The notes beneath the pieces are model-generated. The model ran no database searches. It saw only the letters and a list, made by a program, of their open reading frames with translations, and had not been told where the DNA came from. DNA of 64,000 bases from Certhia americana. Its lineage: Eukaryota; Chordata; Aves; Passeriformes; Certhiidae. Location of the stretch: positions 90,801,120 to 90,865,119 of the forward strand of contig CM031858.1 in assembly GCA_018697195.1 (NCBI GenBank). Direction: 5' to 3'. Of this stretch, positions 11,281 to 24,300 are shown piece after piece. Numbering within the stretch: position 1 is the first letter of the stretch; the number at the start of each line of letters is the position of its first letter. Made by a program: the position numbers and the translations under genes.

Positions 11281-14200
11281 ACACAATCCTGGCGAATAAG
11301 TGACAGGACAATATTGTGACACCATAAGCATTTTGTGTTAAACAGATTCTCCATCGTGGATCCTTGTTGGAAGATTGGGATGGGATTGATGAAGTCTGTG
11401 AACAACACAGATGCACTTACTCAAAAATTTAATCAGAAAAATAAGGATGAGAAAGGCAATGTCCATTCTTCCTGTCCAGCCTCAGGCTAAGTAAATTCAC
11501 AGGCCTTCACTGGCAAATCATCTCTATAAAAAGTCCCAAATGGACTTTTCACAGAATACGTATCTTCTAATAAACAGGAAAAACAAATTTGAAATTTAAA
11601 GGCTACATCCTGTATCACAGAAGTTGATGATCAAATGCTTTACTCTTTATTTTTTTAACATATTTATGGAGATAAGTTACTAAAAATCTGCAAAGTACTT
11701 CCATCTGTACTCGCAAAGATATGTCACTACATGGATAAAACAAACTTTAGACTTTAATTAGTTTTAAGAACTTAAGAAAGTCTGAAATAAAATTCAGGAC
11801 GTACTTTGACCCCAGAGTTTTGGTCTATTTCAGCTGAAAGCAACTAATAATAATAGTAATAATAATAATAATACATATGCTTCAAACCTAGTTCTTGAAC
11901 AACTTAGAGTGAAATTTCCTAGATCAAGAGTCTAATTTTCCACGTAAATACAGTAATTAGATATGAAACTGCTCATGTACCATAATGCTGTCATATTGTG
12001 GTATTTGGTCTAAATCAGGTGGTAAATCAGGGAGCAATTGTGGGGTTTTACGTCCATTATATATTTGGAGGGTGGGAAGAGTAGTTTGGACTGTTCAGAT
12101 CATAGCTGAACAATGGATCTGAAATAGGGTTGTTTCTAGTATTATGTGGAGGAGAGAATATGACAGAACAATATTTTTCACTGTCAGTTTGTGGGCTGTT
12201 AAGAAAAGTTCTTGGTTTGGGTTGACAAGCCATATATGATAAATGGTGCATAGTTTTGTAGGACAGTATTTTCTCAGCAAGAGGTGAAGCCTTGTATTAT
12301 TTTAGAAATTAAATGGAATGACTGTTTTTGTAGAATGGTGGTCTGATGCCAAGGAGTGATGGGAGGAGTTGTAAAAATTCGCATACATATATTCACCATA
12401 ATGATGTCAACCACTTTCTAGCATTATTAGCAATATTTTGCAATAATGCTCAGAACTCTCACTGGAATGAGACCACACTGTGGTCTACATTTTTTCCTGT
12501 TCAGCAGTGAAATTGGGTTCTTTGCTTACTGGAAAAGGCTATTGTTACATTTTTGCTGCTGGCTCAATATATTACAAATATATTACCAGAGAAAGTCCCA
12601 TATAACTACCTTTGCCAACAACACACTAACATGCGTGGCTTAATTTATTTCTCCTCTGGCACTGGTACTCATGACTTACACAATACATGTGAAGGAGGCC
12701 CATCAGAGGGCTTTTAAACTATTTCAGAATACTAATCAGTCCCTACACACTATAGCTTTTATGCTGTTTACAGTAAACTACAAAGGCAGAAGCAAGCTGC
12801 AAGTGCAAGCCTCAGCCAGGACAGCAATCCTTAGTCCTGTACCGTTACAAGCACCCAGCAAATGCAAGTCTAAGATAATTACATCCTTGCTAATCATGTA
12901 TATGATGACACAAATCCCTAAAATAATAGCTGTTAGTGAAAAATAATTCCTATTGCATGGAATATGACTGCTTCTCTGCAAGACCCCATCTTCCTAAGCA
13001 GCACCATTCAGAAACCCCTCAGCATACTCAGCTCAGCATACTCACAAGAGCTTGCACGGAGCAGGTCAGAGAGCATCTCCACCACATCCCAGCCCCTGGC
13101 TGTGCTGGGGGTTGAGGAACAGGGCCAGGGCGTTGATTTGTCAGTCTGCGGAAACTGAAACGAGCAAGTAACAGCAAAGGACACTAAAATAAAAGAACAA
13201 CTACATCAAATCCAAGTATTGGAGTGGTGCTTGGAAGATCAGTCACCAACAATGCAACTCGAATAAAGAGCAGCATGATAGCACAATGAAAAACTGAGAG
13301 AAAAATAAAGAAAGAAAAAAAGAAAAAGCTAGGTAATTTTGTTATGCAATATAATATGTCCATTTTAAGGATAACATCATGTCTGCAAGCTCCTAATTAA
13401 GAGTTCTATTTCTTTTGCCCTGGACAAAGCAAAAAAGTAAAGTTTAGCACAGTAACTTTTTGCTTTAAACTGAGCAATGAAAGTTTGATCCCCTGACATA
13501 AACAACAAAATCCTCTAGGCTTTTGCAGCTTGGTGGAAATGGCCAAATCTGCATTCAACTTGTTTTTCACATTTCCATCATTGTGCAGAATGAAGCCTTG
13601 CAGAGCCCAAGGGACATGTGTTTAGCTGCCATTCTGCAGTGCTTGTAGCATTTTAACTTCAAGCCTCTGGGAAAAAGCTGCATACCTATTACTATGGCTT
13701 TGGAGTTTAAATTGTTAGTTGATGTGTCCTGTTTATCAAATCCAAAAAGCAGTTTGTGCCTGAAAAATAAACCAGGGCCCTGCAAGCAGAGAAGGGTTGG
13801 TTGTTTTTTAAATAAAAGCCTAAAAAAGTGTCAGTGAAAAGTAAGTAATTAAGTATTTGTCCCTCTTTTCTGCCTCTGGGTTATTTTACACTTCAATTGA
13901 CTCATTGTTGACATTGCAAGTTTGGAAAAGTACAGTGCTCACCTATCTGACCTTGAAATATGACCTATATGAAATATGCTGATGAGAGTAGAAAAGCAGA
14001 CGAGCTGACCCATTCTTCTTCCAGTGGAGTTCTTATTTCCAAGTTTGGACAATGCAAAATAAAGCCAAACTAACAAAACCCTACGCCTAGAATCCCTTTC
14101 CACACTCTCATATAAATCTCATTAAACATAATCAATCATGATCAGCATTTTGCAAGTTCGAAGTACATTTTACTTTTCTCCACAGCTATTAACAAGGAAA

Positions 14201-15499
14201 TACATATAAAACATAAAACTGTATTTAATTTTATATGCTTTCACAGACAGATGTGTTTCTGTAGGCTTGGATGGTTGTGTTGTTGATTTTCATGAATACA
14301 TATATAATCTGCAATCCATTTATTGTATAAGTTGTAAAAGAAATAGTAGCTGACTTGCAGTGCAAAGCCAGTCAATATACTATTTAGATCTAAAGAATAC
14401 CCTTCATAACTGAAAGGATTAATTTTTTCAGTTTGTTTTAAAACACTCCTTCTTAAAAAGAAGTTCTGTTGTTATGAATGAGCTTATGTTGGCCAGCTAG
14501 ACTATTATCTGGGGAACAAATGCTTCCTTGTGAACATGAGACAACCTGCAACTTTTATTATTGTATTTCAAATAATGAAAATTAATAGCAAAATTACTGC
14601 TATAAACTAAAAGAAAATCTTGATAAGCAAGTCTGTTATGCAATATGTATTCCCCTCACTGTTCCCTCACTGGTGCCAAAAGCATGTCACTCAGGTAATT
14701 TGTTTTAGGCCCTCAACAAGACTTAGAAGCAATTATTATGAAACACTGACACAACAGATCTCACCAACAATTGAAGTTTGACAGCTTGTGAGAAAAGTCT
14801 CATGTTTATGTCATTGGAGAGGTGATCCTTGTATGACCTCCTTTTTCACTTCTGTGAATGATAAACTATCGCTTTCCAGTGGTTCACTATAGCTGAAGGC
14901 CCGGTGTACTGTACTTGTAAAGGAAATTTTCAGTAGTTCTCTGAATCAAATGAAGCTGAAAACTCCTTTGGTCCCTTTGACTGATCTAGTTTAGGCTTTA
15001 TGATATGCTCTAACTGTGTAAGGAGCTAAAAACCTAAATATATCTACACTGTGCATTTGTAAAGGACTGTAGAACAAACATCAATAGAGATATATGTGCA
15101 AGCCTAACACACATACACTTACTGACTGAAAATAGCTTCAAAGAAACTGAAACAACTTGCATGAAGAGAAATTGCAATATACCTATTTGCCTTGCTTCAG
15201 AGTAGAGGCTGAAGGGATTCTTTAATGGTTTATGTTCAATCTGCAAGCACCAAATCAAGTACTCTTAATCCCCATTTCAGAGGCAAGTAGAAGATGATGT
15301 GGTAGGTAGGTCTACATATTCATGTTGCAAGTGTTCCTCAAAACTCACCTGAATCAGATGGAATTGCTATGGAACAGTGAAATAGAAATAATCTTCAGGC
15401 AGTAAGTTTAGAACTCCCTGAACTCCTGCATTGCACTTGAACAGCACAAGACAAAACCTATATTTCTTTCTTTGCTGTTAGGTAGCTTTCCTATTGAAG
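11281..15499. other. Gene-free unique sequence
   Basis: No supported gene. It includes an (AAT)n tract at 11845-11873, a short near-duplication (CTCAGCATACTCA twice, about 13018-13045) in a less AT-rich patch at 13010-13160, and a complex-looking non-repetitive block at 13560-13800. Confidence 0.5.
11845..11873. repeat. (AAT)n microsatellite
   Basis: About nine units of AAT/TAA, with a single AGT interruption three or four units from the left, the same interruption pattern as the tract at 7303-7353. Confidence 0.93.
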
Positions 15500-15633
15500 A
15501 TAATATTCTAAAAAAATATAACAAAAAATCCAAACCAACCCAACCAACCAAACAAAACCAAACAACACCCCCCCCCCCAAACCTACAAATCAACACCACA
15601 CTCCCCAAAACAACCCATCAACCCACCAAATTT
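15500..15633. repeat. G-free A/C-rich low-complexity tract with C11
   Basis: About 134 bases without a single G on this strand, dominated by CCAA/CAAAC motifs, with an 11-base C run at 15568-15578. Frames read through it give artefactual Pro/Thr/Asn/Gln peptides (or Gly/Val/Trp/Leu on the other strand). Confidence 0.9.
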
Positions 15634-17379
15634 GACAGTTTTATTTCTTTGTGTACTCACATCTTGGTATCTTTGTTCTAAATAAATATTTATAATGAAC
15701 GGCCATATTTTTGTTCTAAATATTGGCTGAAGCTAGTTGAAAAGGGTAGAACCTTAACCTGGACATATATCATGAGACTTAATTGTGCAAATGTTGAAGC
15801 TGGTAACTAAGGTTAAGAATCCTGTGATTATAGACCACATTGACTGCATTTCACCACATTCTTAAAATGCACTGAATCTAACATGAGTTAGATTACATAC
15901 CAGCTTGGTTGGAAACCCAACCAATTCATCACTCTTAGGTCCTCTCTGCCAGACCTAAGGTAAGCTTGGCCTGCACAACACTTAGAGTCAGGACTCTTAG
16001 AGGTAGGATGGAGAAGGTAAGCAAAGGATTTCACATATGTTCCAGAAATCCATTGGTATCCTCTGATCTTGCTGTGACACCTGGGCATTCAGTCATTGTT
16101 CTAAATCAAAGAGTAATTCTGTGGTACTTATCTCTTGGAACAATATGGTTACAGTGTGTTTAATGCAATCACTCTTGTTCACCCTGTAAAACTAAATACA
16201 CATGCTGACTGTACACCCCATATTCTAACATGAGTCTCACCAAACTTTGGGCCATCTGCTAACCAGAGAGGCCTGAACTTTTGGAATTACATTCTCTTTC
16301 TCCTTTTGTTTATATTTATATGTATATAAATTCCTGCTAATTGTGTCAGAGAAGAAAGGGTAAAAGCAAGAGCAAACTCAGCTTGAATAATGGTTATCTA
16401 ACAATCTGGGAAGCAACAGCGTATGCCTTCTGCACCAGAAGTTTCCAAATCTTTGACTTTCCAAGAGTTGACAGAACAGCAAACTGCTGCAAACTATTGT
16501 AATTTTCACAAAAATATATATTGTACTTTAGTGACAGCCTGGCATACTTCAGTAGCATGTTGAAATAATAAAACCAGGTTCAGGAACATGAATACCTTGC
16601 CTTGTGATTGTTTTAGACTTTTAAGACACTAATACAGTTTTACCGGTGAATTGCTTGTTGGGAAGGTAGCCTTCTGTTAACCTGGGGTCTTGGCTCTCTT
16701 ATTAATACAGTCTAACATCTCAAAGGTCTGTAACAAACGTTCTTCAGTCTCAAAAAAACGCTTCAAACATCATTGTTGGGATATCCTCAACAATATTGCC
16801 ATACAGGTCCATAGCTATGATGCTAAATGGGACTGAACATGATTCTTTAGGTGCATGTAACTAAAATGTTAAAATCTACAAACCCATACAGGCATGAGTT
16901 CTCCACATTTCTTTTTTACATTCCATGATGAATCTTTGATCAGTGGCCCTCCATATATCTGCTCCCCTTCTCCCATTATTATTTATCTTTATTTTCTTTA
17001 TTGCCATTGAAACTGGCAATCTCAATGATATGAGGTGTTTAATGACTTGCTCATTACTGCAAAACAAATGCATGTTTGTGTGAATCGCCATCATTAGCAG
17101 AAACGAGAGCACTCCTAATTGCAAACAATTACTCAACAAGTGTTGCTCTTCCCCAAGAAACCTATTAAATGTTCACCGTGGAGCACCTGGCAGCCTTCTG
17201 AGACTTCAGTTTCCTATGGAAATGGAAACTGCCATGGGATTTAGTAACTTCTATTCCGTTGTTTTAGATGGGTGGGTATGACTCATTTAAATGTCTCTAG
17301 GAAGAATGCCCACAAATGGCACATCTTGTCAGATTTACCTATGTTCTTTTTCCACTTATTCCCTGCAGTTATATGTTTA
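15634..17379. other. Gene-free unique sequence
   Basis: No supported gene or repeat. Two plus-strand donor-like sites occur close together (CTAAG|GTAAGC at about 15959 and AGAAG|GTAAGC at about 16018), but no matching coding exon is evident. Confidence 0.5.
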
Positions 17380-17485
17380 ATTGGTTGGAGGTGTGTGTGT
17401 GTTTTGTTTTCCTTATTTTTGGGTTGTTGGTTGGTGGTTTTTTTGGTTGGTTGGGTTTCTAACAACAAAAGAAACAAAAAAAACC
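17380..17485. repeat. T/G-rich low-complexity tract followed by A-rich tract
   Basis: A (GT)n start (about 17390-17402) runs into a T/G stretch of GGTTGG and GGTTT motifs to about 17457, then an A-rich, G-poor stretch ending in AAAAAAAACCCC. The T/G part is close to the reverse complement in character of the tract at 15500-15633. The neighbouring halves could pair as a weak fold-back. The 107-codon plus-strand frame across it is low-complexity in this part. Confidence 0.8.
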
Positions 17486-18065
17486 CCAGAAATCTATCTT
17501 CTAGTTCTAAAGATCTCTCTCCAGAAGTGATAATATTGACATGTCCTAGCCATGATGCCCTACAGACAAAGTATCTTGGTTTTCCAGGGCATTAGCAATC
17601 ACGTCTTTTATCAATAATTGAACCAGAAGCAGCTTAGGTTTCTGTGCATTTTACAACTGCCTCCTTGGTCCCAGGTAACTCACATCTGGAAAACTGCATC
17701 ATAGTACCACACCTAAATAACAAAAAGGTGTGTTTTCTATTTTTGTATCCCCCTGAGGATACAAGTCATAAGAGCAGACTTTCACCCTCAAGGTTACAAC
17801 TACAGTTGTATTCTTCTTGTGCAGCACCTCAACCAGGTGATGGACACAGCAAAACTTCTGCCATTTAGGAGTTAATGCAGCTGGTGTGTGTGTCTGTGTG
17901 TGTGCATGCACTAATTATAGATCACAGCATGCACTAGGATGCTAAGGAAGTTCAAAGAGAATATTAGATCCCTGACTCCAGCAGATGCACAGCTCTGGGG
18001 TATAAGAAAAAATGTGTGAGCAAATCACACAAGCTTCCTGAGCAGCTAGAAACAAACCTGGAACC
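17486..18065. other. Gene-free unique sequence
   Basis: No supported gene. A short (TG)n tract lies at about 17883-17903. Confidence 0.5.
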
Positions 18066-18111
18066 CTGCAGGCTATTGTTGGATTTGTAAAATTGACAAT
18101 AGCCTCTGCAG
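18066..18111. repeat. Inverted repeat / hairpin
   Basis: GGCTATTGT (18071-18079) pairs exactly with ACAATAGCC (18096-18104) around a 16-base loop. The pairing continues outward as CTGCA against TGCAG with a two-base bulge, giving a 14-pair stem. This resembles a small RNA hairpin, but the arms are short for a microRNA precursor. Confidence 0.65.
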
Positions 18112-18879
18112 CTTGTAATTTAGTCTTGTTTATCATTATTATTAAGATTATTGTTTCAGTTTACTGAGCTCATGAAAATGTAAGTAGAGAAGAATGCAGG
18201 GATTCTCTGCCAGTATTTATGCTATAAAATATTAACCTGTTGACATCTTGCATTAAAATGGATTCATTTTTAGAGAGAGCATTATAGTTCTATCATCTTT
18301 ATGTAAGCATTATACACTATTCTGAAGTACCTTGAAACTACTCCTTGAGTTCTTAATTTCTAAACTCAGTTTATACAATATTTAGAATACTTTTAACACA
18401 CACAACTCTCGTTGTTTGAAGACAACCAGATCAGGCCATAAAGCTGGTGGCTGAGATGTTGCCTTACAGCTGTTTGGGAAGAGCACGGCAGGACACTTAA
18501 GGTTAGAAATACCCAGTGAAGAATTCTTTTGTTCCTCTAATGTAAACCATAGATTTTACAGCCAAAAGAATTTATTTTGCTGTACCATCCAGTTAATCTT
18601 AAAGAATTTCACACAGTCAGTAATGGGATGGAGATCTTCATTCCCCAGTACAGCATCCAATATCAGGCAAAACTGACCTCCTGACTAACAACGAGCCTGC
18701 CTTTTATCTTATTTTCACTGTAGGCAGCCCAACAGCTTGGAGAAACATCTTCCAGAAAGACATCCAGTTCTGAACTGAAGACACCATGAGAAGGAAAAGC
18801 CACCACTTTACTCCAATAATCTGTTTCAAGGGCTTCTCAGACCTACTGTGAAATTGTGCACTTGATTTCTCAGATGACT

Positions 18880-19450
18880 CTGCCTTGCCTCAGCCTCCAG
18901 TCATTGGTTCTAATTATGTCTCTCTCTACTAGATTAAAGAGCCTTTAGTATCCTACACTATCTCTCCTGACATTACTTTTACAGTGAGATCAAACCACCT
19001 CTGACATTCTTAATACAATAAGCAGAATGATCTTTAATGTTCTTGTAGTAAAATGTCTCCTCCTGGGCCTCAACTAATTGCTGTGGGTCATCTCTCCAAT
19101 TCTGGGCACCCTTTAAGAGGAGGATATTAGAACAGAATGCATGGATATACTTATACATTTGTTCACTACTTCCCTGTTAACATATTGAACGAGCATATTC
19201 TTGGGGTTTTGCCTCAGTTTTGGCATTCAAACACTCTACTGTCTGGATCAGCTGCTTTTCAGGATACAACTCCCCATACTGCAGCTATACACTATGCTCC
19301 TTAACATGTGATTCTCTTTGTCACTGCCTCCCACCCTCCATGGATGCATCTTTTTCACTCATGCATCCAGACTTGATTAACTAGACCCAGCACTGGTAAA
19401 CTCTCTGTTAACCCCCCACAAGATTTCTTCAGCTGCAGTTCTGTAGGTAC
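18880..19450 (-). mobile_element. Ancient CR1/L3-like LINE fragment, antisense
   Basis: Words in the expected order match the antisense 3' half of old amniote CR1 elements: CCAGTCATTGGTTCTAATTA at about 18897, CTACTAGATTAAAGAGCC at about 18928, an AGTGAGATCAAACCACC segment, then a CTCCAATTCTGGGCACC segment at about 19095 and a TGTCACTGCCTCCCACC segment at about 19318. Divergence is high, with indels, and no frame survives. The right limit is uncertain and it may extend to about 19730, next to the younger CR1. The family recognition is from memory of consensus sequences. Confidence 0.55.
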
Positions 19451-19784
19451 TTTCACATCAAAGTCTTGAGGCTAGACCTGGAATCTTTTCTAGATACAGG
19501 TCACTCAACAATGATCTCCCACTGAAATTTTTAGACTTTTGAAATTTGTTGCACACACACCAGGGAGGAGCACTGACAAAATGTGACGTGTCCATATAGT
19601 ATGGCACAGCACTAAGCAAAAACTCTGTTACTGTAGATGTCCTGTTGTGGCCCCTAGTCATCACTACTGTGTGCAATACTCTCCTGAGTAGCACACATAA
19701 CACTCCTGGTTTTCCCATGTAGCACCTCATTGAAGCTACTTCTCTAGCGGGTACAGCTGCCTATTCTCACAGAAGCTCTAATAT

Positions 19785-21315
19785 TCAAAAGGACTTCTGG
19801 AGATCATCTAGTTAAACGCCACTTCACAAAGCTAGGTCAGCTAAAACAGTATACTGACCAATTTCATTTTTTAGAATATCCAAGGATGAGGACTTCCATG
19901 ACCTCACTGGACAGTCTGGTTAAGTGAATAGTCACCATTATAATGACTTTCTTTTCTTATTCCATTTAAGTAGAATTTTCTTTGTTTCAGTTTGTGCCTA
20001 TCACCTCTCAGCTTTTAGTGGATACCACTGACAAGAGTCTGACTCCATTTTCTTTGCTCCTTTCTATCACACATTAGTAAGATTTGCTTTGAACCTTCCC
20101 CTCCCTAGCCTAAATGACCCCATCTCCCTTAGCCTCTCATATGTCAGAGACTACAATCTCTTCAGGTGAAGTCTAATGCAGGACAGCTACTGCTGGCTGT
20201 CTGCCACAAGGACAAATTTGTGGCTCACATTCTACTTGGTGTCCACCAGGAGCCTTGCAGCCTTTTCTGCAAAGCTTCTTTCCAGTCAGTCAGATCTCAG
20301 CCTGTTCATGGGGGTGCCTGGAGTTTTATTACCCCCTGGTGTAGGGCTTGGCATTTATTTTCTTTCATTCATGTCTGGAGATTCTCACTGGCCCACTTCA
20401 GCAACCTCTCAAGATTCCACTTAATGGCAGTGCAGCCACCTGGTGCATCAATCACATCTCAAGTCTAAATCTGCCAAGGGTGTACTCCATCCCATCATCC
20501 TGGTTATTAGTTACTATGTTGAACAGTACTGACCTTATTAGCAAACCTCTGGATTAAAGAACTGGTGATGAGACTGCAGCTGGCCTTCTTGCATGTGACC
20601 CCCACCGATCCGCCCTTTATCGACCGACATTTTATCTCATTGTTTTGTATCACATTGTCAATGAAGAAGTCAGAGATGGCAACACTGCAAGCTTCACAGC
20701 CACTGCTTTCTGCCAAGACAGTCATCTAATTACAGAAGGCTATCATGTTCACCAAGCATGATTTCCCCTTCCTAAAGCCATGCTGACTACTTCCAATCAC
20801 ATCTTGTTCTTCTTATGTTCAGAAATAGTTTCCAGAATTATTTCTGCATCACACAGTCAGCAAGGCTGACTGGTCTTCAGTTCTCTAGAACCTCCTTCTT
20901 GCCTCTCCTGAAGATAAGAATGACATTTGCTTTCTTTCAGTTGGCAGGAAACTCCCCAAAGGCCTACAGCCTATCAAAGATAATCAAGAGCACCCACCTT
21001 CATGATGACATCAGACAGCTCCCTCAGCGTTTGTGGAAGCATTCTATTGGGTCTCACAGGTTTTTATACACCCAGTTTATTTTGTCTACTTAAGTTGATC
21101 CTTCACAAAGGGTAAGGTTTTCTTTCTCCAGACTCTCCCCAGTATCCTAAGGGACCTGGGATTCCTGAAGGCTAATTTTACCAGTAAAGGAGTGTGACAA
21201 GAATAGTATTCAGTACCTTGATCTTCTCCATGCCCTTGATTACAAAGATCACTGGAAGAAACAGCTACAGCCCTCATAAGGCCAAGAAGCTTATTGTCTC
21301 TTTTTCTTTCTTGAT
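19785..21315 (-). mobile_element. CR1 LINE fragment (3' half, antisense)
   Basis: Read on the minus strand this follows the CR1 3' half over about 1.5 kb. It starts on the plus strand with AAGGACTTCTGGAGATCATC, the hallmark antisense 3' UTR segment. The reverse-transcriptase part includes, at about 20742-20793 on the minus strand, SSQHGFRKGKSCLVNMI, the conserved CR1 RT motif. A degraded counterpart of the FADD region lies near 20450. The left end has lost a clear octamer tail and the right end is truncated inside the RT-coding part, which is typical of 5'-truncated LINE insertion. Frames are broken by stops and indels, so it is inactive. Confidence 0.9.
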
Positions 21316-24300
21316 TCCCCAACCAACCAAATATAGTGCTTGACTTTAGTAAACCAGATTGCATAACATGCTAGAAATTATGGCAAAATAGAGAAAAGTA
21401 TTTGTAATTTAAAATGGTAAGTATTATTTTAGTTCTTCTGATAGTTTGTAATGTTCTTAAAATGTAAGGAAAAATCAAAATGGGTAATAGCAGAAAAAAA
21501 CAGACCAGAATTAGATAAACAAATTCCAGTATATTGGATACAATGTTCTGCATTAGAAACCATCCCTAAGCTGTGACATGATCAGCAGAGTAGCAGCATG
21601 GCTATGCTAACATAAACATTTTTTAAATTAAATATATAATAGAAATATAAAATAGTGCTTTGAATTTCCTTCCTCGACCTATTAACACAAGTAGACTTTC
21701 ACAGGAAACATGATGGATTTGAGTCTCAGAAATTAAAACAATTTTGAGTAACCCATACTGAAAATGCTGAAGTCATAAAAGGAGCATCAGAACTACCATA
21801 CTGATCAGCCAGTCGGTAATAAATATTTTCCTCAACAAAGAGGAGTAGTGGGCACTTTGCAGAAGTTAAGAAAGGCTGGACAGTTTCTAACATGAATGGA
21901 CTTGTGTTTCTTGAGTGCATTCACTGTTTTTTATATTCTCTGATTAAAGAGTCCGTAATATTCATTTTGTGTAGGTGGTTTAAATCTGCTTCCTGATCTA
22001 AAATCTTCTTTGGGTGCCCTGAAAACATTGTACTGAAATGCTGAAACCTGCTCCCTAGCCAAACCTCTCCCAGTTACTCACAACTTTATCAATACTTGCC
22101 ATTATCCATTTCAGCTACCTCCTCTTGAAGCTGAAAAGAATAGTGTCTACAAGAGGCAAGTTGCTCCATTTCTCTGGCAGAGGTCCCTCTTCTCTGCTAC
22201 AGAGACAAAAAACATGGCAAAACTCAAAAGGAAGATATTTTCATAGACAAGATGCACATCCTGATTTCTATTACACAATCTAAGCAGAATGAAACAAAAC
22301 ATTAAGTTTTCAGCATGGGTTCAGGTGTATTTCAACTTCTTTTTTTTTCAACAATTTTGTCTTCTGTCTTTTTGCCTTGATTTATTAATTTTTCAAATAA
22401 ATGAGTCCATTTGACTGAGTTTCTCAATATCCTGGCATGCACATACAGTTGCTGGGAGAAGGGCATTGTCTTTCAAGTCCACCTAAAAGTGTAACGTCTG
22501 GCTCTAATTCACTATTCTCCCATGAAGGCCATGGGGAGGATTACATTTCTTTCTTCCCTATTCCCTCTTTCCTAGCTAATGTCTGCTGCTGTCACACACC
22601 GCTGATAGCAGCAGAGCAAGATGGGTAAACCAGATCAAAGAGAAATGTCAGCTCCAATTTTTGTCCATAGGACTGCAAAGTAACAAGGAGTTAAACAGTC
22701 ATTCCATTTTTCAGCATTTACATTTCATAGCTGGTACTTTTTGCCATACATCTCACATTAAACAGCTTCCAGTAAGTAAAAACCAAATTTCTTACCCTCC
22801 ATAGTGTCACTGAGTTCAAAAAGGTCTGAAAAAGGTAGCACAAGGCTGATTTTGGCTCTGTGCTTCAGAACTGACAACCTGGTGTAGCACTGCCTGCAGC
22901 AGCAGCAGCACATACAGGAAGAATTTCTTTCCCTCTGTGGAATGCTATTGCAATCCTTGACTCAGCCTTTGCACAGATTTTCTCTGGAAATCAAATGGGA
23001 ATTTACCGTATGGAACCAATGCAGAATAAGCAGCTGCGATTTTCAGGTTAGATAACTGAATATAATCAAAGAAGAGAGTTTTGCCTTTCCCTACAGCAAA
23101 ATCTGCATTCAGCAATGGAAAGGCTGTCCTAGTTGCAAAATACACTGTAAAAAACAGAATCTATCATCGCAGCATTAAAAATGTTACCTGATATTCACAC
23201 ACTGAATAACTTCAAAAGGAACTGTTAAGAAATAAAAACAATCTCAGCACCTACAGTATTTAATGGCAGTAGTACTTGACCTACAGAATTCGTTCTTCAG
23301 AGGTCTATATAGAGCTTTTATCATGGGTCTGAGTGAGAAATTGTATGACATGCTGGCTCAGTTCTGTTTCTTTTCAGCTATTCTGCAAACTTGTTGGATG
23401 ATATCTTTCACCATTTCCTTCCATTTACGTATGTAAAGTTTCTTTTTTCCTCCTAGTAAAAACATACAACCTACGCAATCAATTACTTTGCCCTAAGACA
23501 CAAATTGCACAGTGCCGTCAGGATTTCCTTAACTGTTTTTGATGAATGCATTCATTCATAATTTTTTCATGAAATGGTCACACGCGGTTTTGTTTTTTTG
23601 ACTTGTGTGCCTCTTGTGATTTTAAATGGCTCTTCAATTGTTAAAGGTCGAGTACCATTGCTCTAAGGGGCATATTTTCATTGCGGAGCACGAAGAGTTA
23701 TGCACGTCAATCTTTAATCAAGATGAAATCCCCCCTAATGCTTTCTGCTCACAAGCTCAATGCAAAGCAAGAGCAAACTTACAACAGAATAGAAGTTGCA
23801 AGTTTAAAAAAAATCTATTTTGGTATGTGTTCATCTAGTAAATCACTAATACCTTCATGATTCATTCTGAATTATTTTATTCTCTGAAACCAATGTCATT
23901 AACATGAGCAGTTATTAGAGAAAAGCCTGTGTCGCCCTGTCAAAAAATAGTTTTATCATGAGGCAACTGCTTTTAATAAATAAAATTTGAATGTTCTTTA
24001 TGGCAGCTTCTGAGGAAAATTACAAATGAAATTATGCACATGGGGATCAATTCTAACTTCCAGGAAAAAAAGTAAAAACCCAACAAAAAAAAATCCCTAC
24101 AGATAAAATTCTGGGATGTAATAAAGACCATTCATTTGAAAGAAGCATTTCTCCCACACAAAACCAATAAAGAAACAGCCTTTTGATCCAACTGAGACTG
24201 TGGCTGCATATGCTACTGAACAGAACATCCCATAGAACTGTCACAGGTAACATATGCATGCAAAAACCCTAATTCATACTGCAGCAGTCCTGTTGATTCA

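Noticed and set aside
15408..15681. Opposed frames rich in Pro/Thr/Gln (+) and Gly/Val/Trp (-)
   Set aside because: They are produced by the G-free low-complexity tract; no stop codons arise because the tract lacks the needed bases.
17272..17595. 107-codon plus-strand frame with a hydrophobic middle (possible membrane protein)
   Set aside because: The hydrophobic part is the T/G-rich tract; no family or splice evidence.
20166..21093. Several plus-strand frames of 80-100 codons
   Set aside because: They are antisense to the CR1 reverse-transcriptase region, whose coding strand is minus.
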